DNA of 64,000 bases from Planktothrix tepida PCC 9214 (GTDB taxonomy: Bacteria > Cyanobacteriota > Cyanobacteriia > Cyanobacteriales > Microcoleaceae), in contig NZ_LN889801.1 in the NCBI RefSeq assembly GCF_900009145.1, forward strand, positions 124,001-188,000, written 5' to 3'. The notes under the pieces are model-generated. The model saw only the letters and a program-made list of their open reading frames with translations, did not search any database and was not told the origin of the DNA. Below, piece by piece: positions 54,403-62,189 of this stretch. A program made the translations under genes and the position numbers. Each line of letters opens with the position of its first letter. Position 1 is the first letter of the stretch.

Positions 54403-54435
54403 ATTTCTCCTAGTTAAATACTGGGAGAAATTTTT
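54403..54435 (+). terminator. Rho-independent terminator after cynS
   Basis: The stem ATTTCTCC-T-AGT pairs with ACT-G-GGAGAAAT around a 5-nt loop and is followed by TTTTTG. It lies 22 bp after the cynS stop and separates it from the riboswitch leader. Confidence 0.8.
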
Positions 54436-54463
54436 GACTAAAATGTAATCCTATGATACAGTC

Positions 54464-54590
54464 AAGGATCTGAGTCGGTTCTAGCGGGGAACAGTCGCTA
54501 GAAGTAAGGGGAAAGTTTGGCGCAAATCCAACACTGTCCCGCAACTGTGATGAGAGTCTTGATCTCTAAGTCAGAATACCCACCGAAATC
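54464..54590 (+). ncRNA. Cobalamin (B12) riboswitch upstream of hupE-cobW
   Basis: The leader between cynS and hupE carries the conserved cobalamin-riboswitch core: GGGAA, GGCGCAAATCCAACACTG and CCCGCAACTGTGATG at about 54509-54552, and the B12 box AAGTCAGAATACCCACC at 54568-54584. Adenosylcobalamin or a relative binds this RNA and normally represses downstream expression. The hupE start lies about 35 bp beyond it, with a TCTGCGCGGTACAGA stem loop in between that could act as the expression platform. Confidence 0.93.
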
Positions 54591-54622
54591 AGATTATTCT
54601 TTCACACATCTGCGCGGTACAG

Positions 54623-55303
54623 ATGATGTTTATGATGTTCAAATCATTTCAGCGTTTTTGTCAGGATTTCTCGCTACAAAATAATAATCGAGTCTTTTTT
54701 TTAGGCATCAGTTTATTATTACTGTTGATGGCGCAACCTGCCACAGCCCATCATGCCTTTGGCGGTCGAATTCCGAAGAATTTTTTTGAAGGATTTTTAT
54801 CAGGACTCGCTCATCCCATCATTGGAATTGATCACTTTGCCTTTATTCTTTCCATTGGTTTAATTGCAGCTAGTATTGTGGGTGGAATTTGGATAATTGT
54901 CGGGTTTCTAGGGGCTGCTATGTTAGGGACAGCAATCCATTTAATGAGTTTTAATTTGCCGGTTCCTGAAGTGGCGATCGCCCTATCGGTGATTACCATT
55001 GGCATTTTATTAGTGCTGAAAAAACAATTACCCCTAGCCGTATTAATCAGTTTAGCAAGCGTAGCGGGTTTATTTCATGGCTATGCCTATGGAGAATCAA
55101 TTATGGGGGCAGGAATGATGCCTTTAATCTCCTATTTGGCAGGATTTACTTTGATTCAATTGGGAATAGCGGGAGCGACGATGAAACTCGCTCAATCCTT
55201 CCAACAAACCTTAGAAACTAGCAAATATTCCCTGATCAAATATTCAGGTTTTGCTGTTGTAGCGATTGGGGTAATTGCTTTATCTAGTGCAATTACAGGC
55301 TAA
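54623..55303 (+). CDS. hupE: HupE/UreJ family metal transporter under B12 riboswitch control
   Basis: The 226-aa protein has an N-terminal signal-like helix (VFFLGISLLLLLMAQPATAH), then the HupE/UreJ signature HPIIGIDHF and five to six further helices, with the second motif FHGYAYGE. HupE/UreJ proteins move nickel or cobalt; control by a cobalamin riboswitch indicates cobalt uptake for B12. Another ATG three codons later could equally be the start. cobW follows 88 bp downstream on the same strand and is likely in the same transcript. Confidence 0.88.
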   Translation: MMFMMFKSFQRFCQDFSLQNNNRVFFLGISLLLLLMAQPATAHHAFGGRIPKNFFEGFLSGLAHPIIGIDHFAFILSIGLIAASIVGGIWIIVGFLGAAMLGTAIHLMSFNLPVPEVAIALSVITIGILLVLKKQLPLAVLISLASVAGLFHGYAYGESIMGAGMMPLISYLAGFTLIQLGIAGATMKLAQSFQQTLETSKYSLIKYSGFAVVAIGVIALSSAITG

Positions 55304-55333
55304 TTTCCCTTAAGTATATTTCAGTTTTACTGC

Positions 55334-55366
55334 TGTAGAGATGTTAAATTAAACGTCTCTACTTTT
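55334..55366 (+). terminator. Terminator-like repeat hairpin between hupE and cobW
   Basis: GTAGAGATG pairs with CGTCTCTAC (one wobble) around a 10-nt AT-rich loop and is followed by five T. GTAGAGACG-type hairpins are dispersed in cyanobacterial genomes. Here it could end part of the hupE transcripts and lower cobW expression. Confidence 0.6.
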
Positions 55367-55391
55367 TACCTTTAATCTTTAACTCAATCTT

Positions 55392-56429
55392 ATGTCTGCC
55401 AAAATTCCTGTTACCGTCATTACTGGATTTTTAGGAAGTGGAAAAACCACCACCATTCGTCATTTATTACAAAATAATCAAGGTCGTCGCATAGCCGTTT
55501 TAGTGAATGAATTTGGAGAAGTCGGTATTGATGGAGAATTGATCCGTTCTTGTCAAGTTTGCGATGATGAAACCCCAGAAGTCAACTTAGTAGAACTCAC
55601 CAATGGTTGTTTATGTTGTACCGTGCAGGAAGAGTTTTTTCCCGCTATGCAAGAACTTCTAAAACGACGAGATAAAATCGATCATATTGTGATTGAAACC
55701 TCTGGGTTAGCATTACCAAAACCCTTAGTTCAAGCCTTCCGATGGCCGGAAATTCGCACGGGTGCAACAGTTGATGGTGTTATAACCGTAGTAGACTGTG
55801 AAGCCATTGCTAAGGGGACGTTAGTGGGGGATATTGAAGCAGTTGAAGCCCAACGTCAAGCTGATCCTAATTTAGATCATGAAACCCCTATTGAAGAATT
55901 ATTTGAAGATCAACTCGCCTGTGCGGATTTAATTTTATTAACAAAAACCGATCATGTTGATGCCGAAACTCAACAGAAAGTTGAAACCTGGTTAAAACAA
56001 GAATTGCGTGAGGGCGTTAAAATTGTTTCTTGTCAACAGGGAAATATTCATCCTGATGTGATTTTAGGGTTTAATTCAGCCGTTGAGGATAATTTAGAAG
56101 CCCGTCCCAGTCATCATGACACTGAAGAAGAACACGAACATGATGATAATATTAATTCAGTTCCTGTGATTTTAACCCAAGACTTTGAACCTCAAGACTT
56201 AATTGAACGGTTAAAAACAATAGTTAAACAACAGGAAATTTACCGGATTAAAGGGTTTGTTTCGGTTCCCCATAAACCGATGCGGTTAGTTTTACAAGGA
56301 GTTGGCGATCGCATTGAAACCTTTTATGATCGTCTCTGGAAACCAACAGAATCTCGTCAAACCCAATTAGTATTTATTGGGGAAAATTTACAAGCTTCTG
56401 AAATTAAAAATGCCGTTTTAGGGAATTAA
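55392..56429 (+). CDS. cobW: CobW family GTP-binding metallochaperone
   Basis: The 345-aa protein is a G3E-family GTPase: P-loop TGFLGSGKTTTIRHLL, the metal-binding segment LTNGCLCCTVQEEFFPA, IETSGLALPKPLVQAF and the base-recognition-like LLTKTDHVD. A His/acid-rich stretch (PSHHDTEEEHEHDD) and the C-terminal CobW_C domain (RIKGFVSVPHKPMRLVLQGV) follow. In aerobic B12 synthesis CobW delivers cobalt to CobNST chelatase. Its position behind a B12-riboswitch-controlled hupE supports cobalt rather than zinc, although G3E proteins differ in metal preference. Confidence 0.88.
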   Translation: MSAKIPVTVITGFLGSGKTTTIRHLLQNNQGRRIAVLVNEFGEVGIDGELIRSCQVCDDETPEVNLVELTNGCLCCTVQEEFFPAMQELLKRRDKIDHIVIETSGLALPKPLVQAFRWPEIRTGATVDGVITVVDCEAIAKGTLVGDIEAVEAQRQADPNLDHETPIEELFEDQLACADLILLTKTDHVDAETQQKVETWLKQELREGVKIVSCQQGNIHPDVILGFNSAVEDNLEARPSHHDTEEEHEHDDNINSVPVILTQDFEPQDLIERLKTIVKQQEIYRIKGFVSVPHKPMRLVLQGVGDRIETFYDRLWKPTESRQTQLVFIGENLQASEIKNAVLGN

Positions 56430-56677
56430 AACCTATTTTTAGGGTTGATAGGGGCGGGTTAAAGTTAACTTTTGATCCTCAAAAATCATTGATTAACACC
56501 TGCCCTAATTTTGTGCCAAAATTTGTAAATCATTAGGATCGGTAGTCTTCAAGATTAAGAATAGCCCCAAACTTAAATTATAGGTCAGGGAACCAGTAGA
56601 CGTTACACTGCGTTACAACACGATAGAATATAAGGTGATCTAGCCAGAAACCATATTGACAAGGAGATAACCAACGC

Positions 56678-58705
56678 ATGGGCAAAGTAGTCGGCATTGA
56701 CTTGGGGACAACGAACTCTGTGGTTGCGGTCATGGAGGGCGGTAAACCCGTTGTGATTGCTAACTCTGAAGGGATGCGAACCACCCCCTCCGTCGTTGGG
56801 TTTACCAAGGAAGGAGAACGCATCGTGGGACAGATGGCTAGACGTCAGGCGGTTTTGAACCCCCAAAACACCTTTTATGGGGTCAAACGGCTGATGGGTT
56901 GTCGCTATTCTGACCTGTCTCCCGCCTCCAAACGGGTTCCCTACACGATGCGACGGGATGAAACGGATAATATTAGAATCAAATGTCCCAGAGTTAATAA
57001 AGATTTTGCGCCGGAAGAAATTTCGGCAATGATATTAAAAAAATTAGTTGAAGAAGCGACTCGGTATTTAGGAGAAGAAATTACCGGGGCTGTGATTACG
57101 GTTCCTGCCTATTTTAATGATTCTCAAAGACAAGCCACTAGAGATGCCGGACGCATTGCCGGATTAGAGGTTAAACGCATTTTAAATGAACCGACTGCGG
57201 CTTCTTTAGCTTATGGTTTAGAACGCAGAGATTATGGCACAATTTTAGTGTTTGATTTGGGGGGCGGAACCTTTGATGTCTCGGTTTTAGAGGTGGGAGA
57301 AGGGGTATTTGAAGTCAAGTCTACCAGTGGAGATACGCAACTGGGAGGAACGGATTTTGATCAGAAAATTGTCGATTGGTTAGCAGAACAATTTCTATCA
57401 GAAGAAGGAGTAGATTTAAGACGCGATCGCCAATCGTTACAACGGTTAACAGAAGCGGCTGAAAAAGCAAAAATTGAGCTTTCTGGCGTTGGAGTTACGG
57501 ATATTAATTTACCCTTTATTGCTGCTACAGAAGACGGCCCAAAACATTTAGAAACCCGCTTAACCAGAGGAGAATTTGAGGGATTATGTGGGGATTTAAT
57601 TCAACGGTTACGTCGTCCGGTGAAACAAGCGTTAGCGGATGCGGGATTAACTTCTAATGATATTGATGATGTGATTTTAGTCGGCGGTTCTACTCGAATG
57701 CCAATGGTGCAACAATTAGTTAGAACGTTAATTGATTTAGAACCGAATCAAGGGGTGAATCCTGATGAAGTAGTGGCGGTTGGTGCGGCAATTCAAGCGG
57801 GAATTTTAGCCGGAGATGTACGAGATGTATTATTATTAGATGTTACTCCCTTATCGTTAGGATTAGAAACCATTGGGGGAGTCATGAAAAAATTAATTCC
57901 CCGTAATACAACTATTCCAGTGCGTCGTTCTGATATTTTTTCAACTTCAGAAAATAACCAAACTTTGGTAGAAGTTCATATCTTACAAGGAGAACGGGAA
58001 TTAGCCGTTGATAATAAATCTTTAGGTCGGTTTAAGTTAACTGGAATTCCGCCCGCACCGCGAGGAGTTCCACAAATTCAAGTCGCTCTTGATATTGATG
58101 CGAATGGTATTTTACAAGTTACCGCCTTAGATAAAACCACCGGACGAGAACAAAGTGTTGTAATTCAAGGTGCTTCTACCTTATCTCAAGATGAAGTTAA
58201 TCGCATGATTCGAGATGCGGAAAAATATGCAGAAGTTGACCGTTTACAACGAGAACGAGTCGAAAAACGCAACCGCGCCCAAGCTTTAACCTATCAAGCC
58301 GAACGACAATTAAGAGAAGTTGCTTTAGATTATGGAATGCAATTTGCTCAACGTCAACGGTCAAGAATTGAAACCTTAATTCGCTCTTTAAGAGATAGTT
58401 TAGAACGAGATGATGACCGAGGAATTGATCAAATTAGTGTGGATTTACAAGATGCTTTATATGAGTTAAGTCGGGAAGTTTCTGTGTTTGCAACAGAGGA
58501 TGATGAGGATGATTTATTTGGTTCAATTCGTCGAACCTTTTCCGGTGAAAAACGTCGAGTTGATCCCTATGAACCTCCGACTCGCAGTTATTCTCGATAT
58601 GAACCCCGCACCAGCAGTGGCGGTAGTTTAGGTGGAGGTGTATCTCGGACTCGTCGCTATTCTCCCAGTGATAATTGGGATGATGATGATGATGATTGGC
58701 TGTAA
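56678..58705 (+). CDS. dnaK1: DnaK-type Hsp70 chaperone, DnaK1-like with acidic C-terminus
   Basis: The 675-aa chaperone has the full Hsp70 ATPase domain: [51 protein letters not shown] and [16 protein letters not shown], followed by the substrate-binding domain ([20 protein letters not shown]) and helical lid. The C-terminal tail is unusual for DnaK: a charged, Ser/Arg-rich segment ending [10 protein letters not shown] instead of the EEVD-like or DAEF-type end. This tail matches cyanobacterial DnaK1 (as in Synechocystis) rather than the essential DnaK2. AAGGAG stands 12 bases before the ATG. The dnaJ gene follows 76 bp later. Confidence 0.93.
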   Translation: MGKVVGIDLGTTNSVVAVMEGGKPVVIANSEGMRTTPSVVGFTKEGERIVGQMARRQAVLNPQNTFYGVKRLMGCRYSDLSPASKRVPYTMRRDETDNIRIKCPRVNKDFAPEEISAMILKKLVEEATRYLGEEITGAVITVPAYFNDSQRQATRDAGRIAGLEVKRILNEPTAASLAYGLERRDYGTILVFDLGGGTFDVSVLEVGEGVFEVKSTSGDTQLGGTDFDQKIVDWLAEQFLSEEGVDLRRDRQSLQRLTEAAEKAKIELSGVGVTDINLPFIAATEDGPKHLETRLTRGEFEGLCGDLIQRLRRPVKQALADAGLTSNDIDDVILVGGSTRMPMVQQLVRTLIDLEPNQGVNPDEVVAVGAAIQAGILAGDVRDVLLLDVTPLSLGLETIGGVMKKLIPRNTTIPVRRSDIFSTSENNQTLVEVHILQGERELAVDNKSLGRFKLTGIPPAPRGVPQIQVALDIDANGILQVTALDKTTGREQSVVIQGASTLSQDEVNRMIRDAEKYAEVDRLQRERVEKRNRAQALTYQAERQLREVALDYGMQFAQRQRSRIETLIRSLRDSLERDDDRGIDQISVDLQDALYELSREVSVFATEDDEDDLFGSIRRTFSGEKRRVDPYEPPTRSYSRYEPRTSSGGSLGGGVSRTRRYSPSDNWDDDDDDWL

Positions 58706-58709
58706 CCTT

Positions 58710-58742
58710 AGAAACCCGGTTTCTTTTAGAAACCGGGTTTCT
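58710..58742. repeat. 33-nt perfect inverted repeat between dnaK1 and dnaJ
   Basis: AGAAACCCGGTTTCT, a 3-nt spacer TTT, and its exact reverse complement AGAAACCGGGTTTCT form one strong hairpin. Each half is also nearly self-palindromic, as in the element at 45151-45203. It may partly terminate the dnaK1 mRNA or be a mobile repeat. Confidence 0.85.
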
Positions 58743-58781
58743 GACCACTTAATTATGAACTCGTTAACCTAAATTTAACCT

Positions 58782-59774
58782 ATGCAAAATTTTCGGAATT
58801 ATTATCAAATTTTAGGGGTTTCGCGCGAAGCATCTGTTGATGAAATTAAGAAAGTGTATCGCAGACTAGCCAGACAATATCACCCGGACTTAAATCCTGG
58901 GGATAAGGAAGCAGAAGAAAAATTTAAAGATATTGGAGAAGCTTATAATATTTTATCTGATCCTGAAAAACGATTAGAATATGATAATTATAGTCAATTT
59001 TGGAAACAAAAAGGGTTTCAAGATTGGCAAAAAAATGCGTTTTCAGGAATTAAAAACTGGGGAAGTCGTCGGACAATTTCTCAAACTGAAGATGTAGATT
59101 ATGGAGATTATTCTGATTTTGATACCTTCATTGATCAATTATTAGGACGGCGGCGGGAAGTGCGAACCGTTGACCCGAAAAACTCCCCTCAAATGACCTC
59201 CACTGACCCCTATGATTCTCCTCGAACAAAAGCAGTTTATAAACCCACTCCCCGCGAAACAAAACGGGATATTGAGGCGCGATTAACCTTACCGTTAGAA
59301 AAAGCTTATACCGGAGGAACAGAACGCATCCGTTTAGAAGATGGACGGTCTTTAGAAGTGGATTTACCCCCAGGAATGGTGAAGGGTCAACAAATCCGTT
59401 TGAGAAATCAAGGAATTAATGGGGGAGACTTATTTTTAAAAATTAATATTACTCCCCATCCCTTTTTTAGAATAGAAAAATCAGAAATTTATTGTCAAAT
59501 TCCTGTCACTCCCACAGAAGCAGTATTAGGGGGAGAAATTGATGTTCCTACGTTAGATGGTTTGGTTAAAATGCGTTTACCTGCGGGGGTGGTATCGGGT
59601 CAACGGTTACGATTAGCCAATAAAGGTTATCCGAACATTGAAGGAGAACGGGGCGATCAATTAATTGAAATTCAAGTGGTTATTCCTAAAAATATTACTC
59701 CTGAAGAACGAGAATTATATGAAAAATTACGTCAAATTGAAACCTTTAAACCCCGTCAAAATTTAAAAATATAA
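58782..59774 (+). CDS. dnaJ: DnaJ/CbpA-type co-chaperone without zinc finger
   Basis: The 330-aa protein has an N-terminal J-domain with the HPD motif (His34-Pro-Asp36 in [10 protein letters not shown]), a linker (about 70-150) that lacks the usual Gly/Phe richness and the four CxxCxGxG zinc repeats, and a C-terminal DnaJ_C beta domain ([60 protein letters not shown]). The class is therefore CbpA-like (type II). It stimulates the ATPase of an Hsp70, and its position directly behind dnaK1 suggests that DnaK1 is the partner. Confidence 0.9.
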   Translation: MQNFRNYYQILGVSREASVDEIKKVYRRLARQYHPDLNPGDKEAEEKFKDIGEAYNILSDPEKRLEYDNYSQFWKQKGFQDWQKNAFSGIKNWGSRRTISQTEDVDYGDYSDFDTFIDQLLGRRREVRTVDPKNSPQMTSTDPYDSPRTKAVYKPTPRETKRDIEARLTLPLEKAYTGGTERIRLEDGRSLEVDLPPGMVKGQQIRLRNQGINGGDLFLKINITPHPFFRIEKSEIYCQIPVTPTEAVLGGEIDVPTLDGLVKMRLPAGVVSGQRLRLANKGYPNIEGERGDQLIEIQVVIPKNITPEERELYEKLRQIETFKPRQNLKI

Positions 59775-59836
59775 CCCGTAGGGTGCGATAGCTGGCGGGG
59801 TTATCATCTCGTGAGGCATTCTACTCCTGTCTGGTG

Positions 59837-60580
59837 TTATAACGCGGTCATAACCTTCAACAATTCTGCTGATAAATCAACATTTAAAGGATCTTCTTTT
59901 TTAAACAGAACCCCGGCTAAAAAGTAGATATTTTCAGAATAAAAGGCTTTCTGTTTTTTCTGAAGGTTTTCAATGGTTTGTTTAACTTTTGGTTCGCAAC
60001 TATAGTAACCAAACTTTAACGGTGAAATCATAAAATCAACCACTTGATAACCCTGTGCTTGAGCATACTCAATAGTTTCTACCGGATTAGAATAAGCTGC
60101 AATCATTAATAAAACATTCTTACAACCCACTGTAAACAGCTTCTTTGTAATCGTAGCTCCATCAATTCCTCCATACAAAGCAGGCATATATAAATCATTA
60201 TCAGGTGCCGGAAGATAAGGAGGATTTGCAATTAAATAACTCGCGGAACCAGGGGAAGCACTAAAAAAACATTCATTATGAATAATATACTTGTTTCTAA
60301 GCTGATATTGCTCAATAGTAGACCGAGCTAATTTACAAGCATCACTGTTTAATTCATAGCCATGAATACAGCCTTTAAATCGAGTTTTAAGTAAACAATT
60401 AATGACAGGACTTCCTTCACCCGTCCCAAATTCAATAATTGAGTCAAAGGGTGTACATTGATTTAATACCATTTTCTCAATACATTGAGAGTAAAATTGA
60501 GATTCTTCAGGACAGAAGAATACTTGATCAGGAGAATAAGATTCTGTAACTTGATTAGAAGGTAATAATCCGCTTTGCAT
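59837..60580 (-). CDS. NPPY-motif SAM methyltransferase paired with an iron redox enzyme
   Basis: The 247-aa enzyme is a class I methyltransferase with the SAM loop IIEFGTGEGSPVINC (FGTGEG at 51-56), the acidic residue in GYELNSDACK and the catalytic NPPY motif at 119-122. NPPY is typical of enzymes that methylate amide or amino nitrogen, such as HemK/PrmC or adenine methyltransferases, but the rest of the chain does not match PrmC (no typical N-terminal helical domain). The late segment (QTIENLQKKQKAFYSENIYF) is specific to this subgroup. It begins 48 bp after the iron-enzyme gene on the same strand and is very likely cotranscribed with it. Confidence 0.82.
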   Translation of the reverse strand: MQSGLLPSNQVTESYSPDQVFFCPEESQFYSQCIEKMVLNQCTPFDSIIEFGTGEGSPVINCLLKTRFKGCIHGYELNSDACKLARSTIEQYQLRNKYIIHNECFFSASPGSASYLIANPPYLPAPDNDLYMPALYGGIDGATITKKLFTVGCKNVLLMIAAYSNPVETIEYAQAQGYQVVDFMISPLKFGYYSCEPKVKQTIENLQKKQKAFYSENIYFLAGVLFKKEDPLNVDLSAELLKVMTAL

Positions 60581-60628
60581 GATGAATATTTAGAGATAAA
60601 TGTTAATTGGAAATTGTTGAAAATTGAA

Positions 60629-61750
60629 TTAGGAATTGCTAACCGATTTTTCTGCTTGTTTAACCGCTTTAATCACGGCATCCCCAGCCCGATCGCCCAT
60701 CCATTTTTCTTGGTCATAACCGAGTAGAATTTGCCAAGCATCATTCGGATATCGATCCACTAACGGTAATGCCACTTTGTCTAACATCCAGCGACCATGA
60801 CGTTCATCTTCGCGGATATGTAATGCCCAATACCCCATTGCCGTATCTGAAAGTTTGAGTCGTTCTGCGGCTAATTTATAATCGGTATAAATGGCAGGGC
60901 CAGCAATTTCAAAATAAGTTAAGCCCCCGTTATAACGTAAGAAATAACGCTTGCATTCTGTTAGGAGAAAATTATGATTAATTGAGGCTAAAACTTCCCA
61001 AGGAACAATGTTAAAATAAGCTTCTGGCTCCGTCTCTAACCCCAATTCTGCCATCATTTGAGCAAAAAAGGTTGAATGTTTTCGATTGAGACGACCATTG
61101 CCATATTCTTCGAGTAATACTAAGATTAATGTGGCTTGAACTTCGTTACTCGCACCGCCCAAAATCCGCGACATTCGACTGGCTTCTACTAATCCATCTA
61201 AAGAAGCGATCGCTAATAAATGTTTATACCCTTCCAGGGTCATTTCGTGCCGCAAATAATATTTATTTTCACTAATTGCTGGATTGAGATCAACCTCGCT
61301 CCGTTCATTTAACGCTTGCTTAATATCTTGTTGTTTGTATTCTTCCAAATCAAATTGGGCATTTTCCCAAGTTTGCCAAACTTCCTCAATGCGATCGCGC
61401 ACCCAGTTTAAATAATAAGACCGTTCGTTGCTATAGTGCTTTAAATCATCATACCAAAACAAATTCAGCCGATTAATTCGATAAAGAATGCGTTGTAAAA
61501 ATAAATGGGCTAAATCAATCTCATTATTGTTAACTTTTTCGGTATAAGCCCTTAATAAAGCGGTATTGAGTGTGACTTCAAAAGGTTGTACTAATTCTGG
61601 CTTAATACTGATTTTTTGATCGAGATTTTCTAAATTTAGCAGTTGAATAAAGTGTTCTTCTGCCTCAATAAAATTAACGGATTGAGAAAGTGAAGGCAGA
61701 TGGGTTGATATCCCTTTAATCACTTGATCGGGACTCAAAGTTGCTGTCAT
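60629..61750 (-). CDS. Heme-oxygenase-fold iron-containing redox enzyme
   Basis: The 373-aa protein is mostly helical. The C-terminal two thirds carry the metal-binding pattern of the heme-oxygenase-like di-iron oxidase/oxygenase superfamily: Glu215 in LLEEYGNGR, His225 in LNRKHSTFFAQMM, Glu281 in LTYFEIAGPAIY, and HIREDERHGRWML with His311, Asp315 and His318. Family members with known function use iron and oxygen to cleave or oxidise fatty acids, amino acids or nucleosides (UndA, SznF, CADD-like). The N-terminal 160 residues are an additional helical domain. The substrate is unknown, and the operon with a methyltransferase suggests a two-step tailoring of one product. Confidence 0.8.
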   Translation of the reverse strand: MTATLSPDQVIKGISTHLPSLSQSVNFIEAEEHFIQLLNLENLDQKISIKPELVQPFEVTLNTALLRAYTEKVNNNEIDLAHLFLQRILYRINRLNLFWYDDLKHYSNERSYYLNWVRDRIEEVWQTWENAQFDLEEYKQQDIKQALNERSEVDLNPAISENKYYLRHEMTLEGYKHLLAIASLDGLVEASRMSRILGGASNEVQATLILVLLEEYGNGRLNRKHSTFFAQMMAELGLETEPEAYFNIVPWEVLASINHNFLLTECKRYFLRYNGGLTYFEIAGPAIYTDYKLAAERLKLSDTAMGYWALHIREDERHGRWMLDKVALPLVDRYPNDAWQILLGYDQEKWMGDRAGDAVIKAVKQAEKSVSNS

Positions 61751-61861
61751 ACGATAATTCCTAAATTCGAGATTATTTCCTAACGATTAATTCTGACCTG
61801 AGCCAAGTATTAAGATTTGTTTCGTTAGCTCATCTCACTATAATCAAGTTTCAGTTCTTCC

Positions 61862-61885
61862 ATGTTCTATCTATAGATAGAACAT
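61862..61885. promoter_or_regulatory. Perfect 24-bp palindrome, candidate operator
   Basis: ATGTTCTATCTA is directly followed by its exact reverse complement TAGATAGAACAT, with no spacer. This length and perfection are typical of sites for dimeric regulators. It is about 112 bp upstream of the start of the iron-enzyme gene at 61750, on the promoter side. Confidence 0.7.
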
Positions 61886-62155
61886 CAAGGAATAGCCTAA
61901 AAATAAACGATTTCAGCAAGATATTTGATGAATTTTTAAGATTTAAAGATGTATCAATCTCTTTCTAAAGATAGTTGAATTAATCGACTTTATCCGCTAT
62001 TTTAAGCTGAATTGATCGAGAAAGATTCAGTTTCGTTGCTAAAATTTTTATGTCGGAATTCTGGGACTGGCTTGGATTTTTAAGAAGAAAAAACCATAGG
62101 CTTGTTAGTAGGGGTTTATGATTATTGGTAGATTAATTAAGTTTAATTAGGGAGT

Positions 62156-62180
62156 GGTGCGTGCGCGGAGCTTACGCACC
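62156..62180. repeat. REP-like hairpin after the DUF1537 kinase gene
   Basis: GGTGCGT and ACGCACC pair around an 11-nt loop ten bases after the kinase stop codon (minus strand). The TAGGGTGCG...-type wording is shared with dispersed repeats in related genomes, and a partial relative GTAGGGTGCG is near 59780. Confidence 0.55.
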
Positions 62181-62189
62181 CTACGGTTG

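Larger units (their letters stand above)
61751..62189. promoter_or_regulatory. 439-bp intergenic region with a perfect 24-bp palindrome and a REP-like hairpin
   Basis: This region holds the promoter of the iron-enzyme operon. A perfect 24-bp palindrome at 61862-61885 lies about 112 bp before the ATG at 61750 and is detailed separately. Near the left-facing gene at 62190 the hairpin GGTGCGT ... ACGCACC (62156-62180, loop 11 nt) stands just downstream of the kinase stop and may terminate it. No gene is recognisable. Confidence 0.6.

Noticed and set aside
56578-56866. Two minus-strand frames of 81 and 87 codons around the dnaK1 start
   Set aside because: Both are antisense shadows of the conserved dnaK1 N-terminus and promoter.
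58434-58748. 104-codon minus-strand His/Asn-rich frame
   Set aside because: Its composition is the antisense reading of the Asp codon run in dnaK1 and the palindromic repeat.
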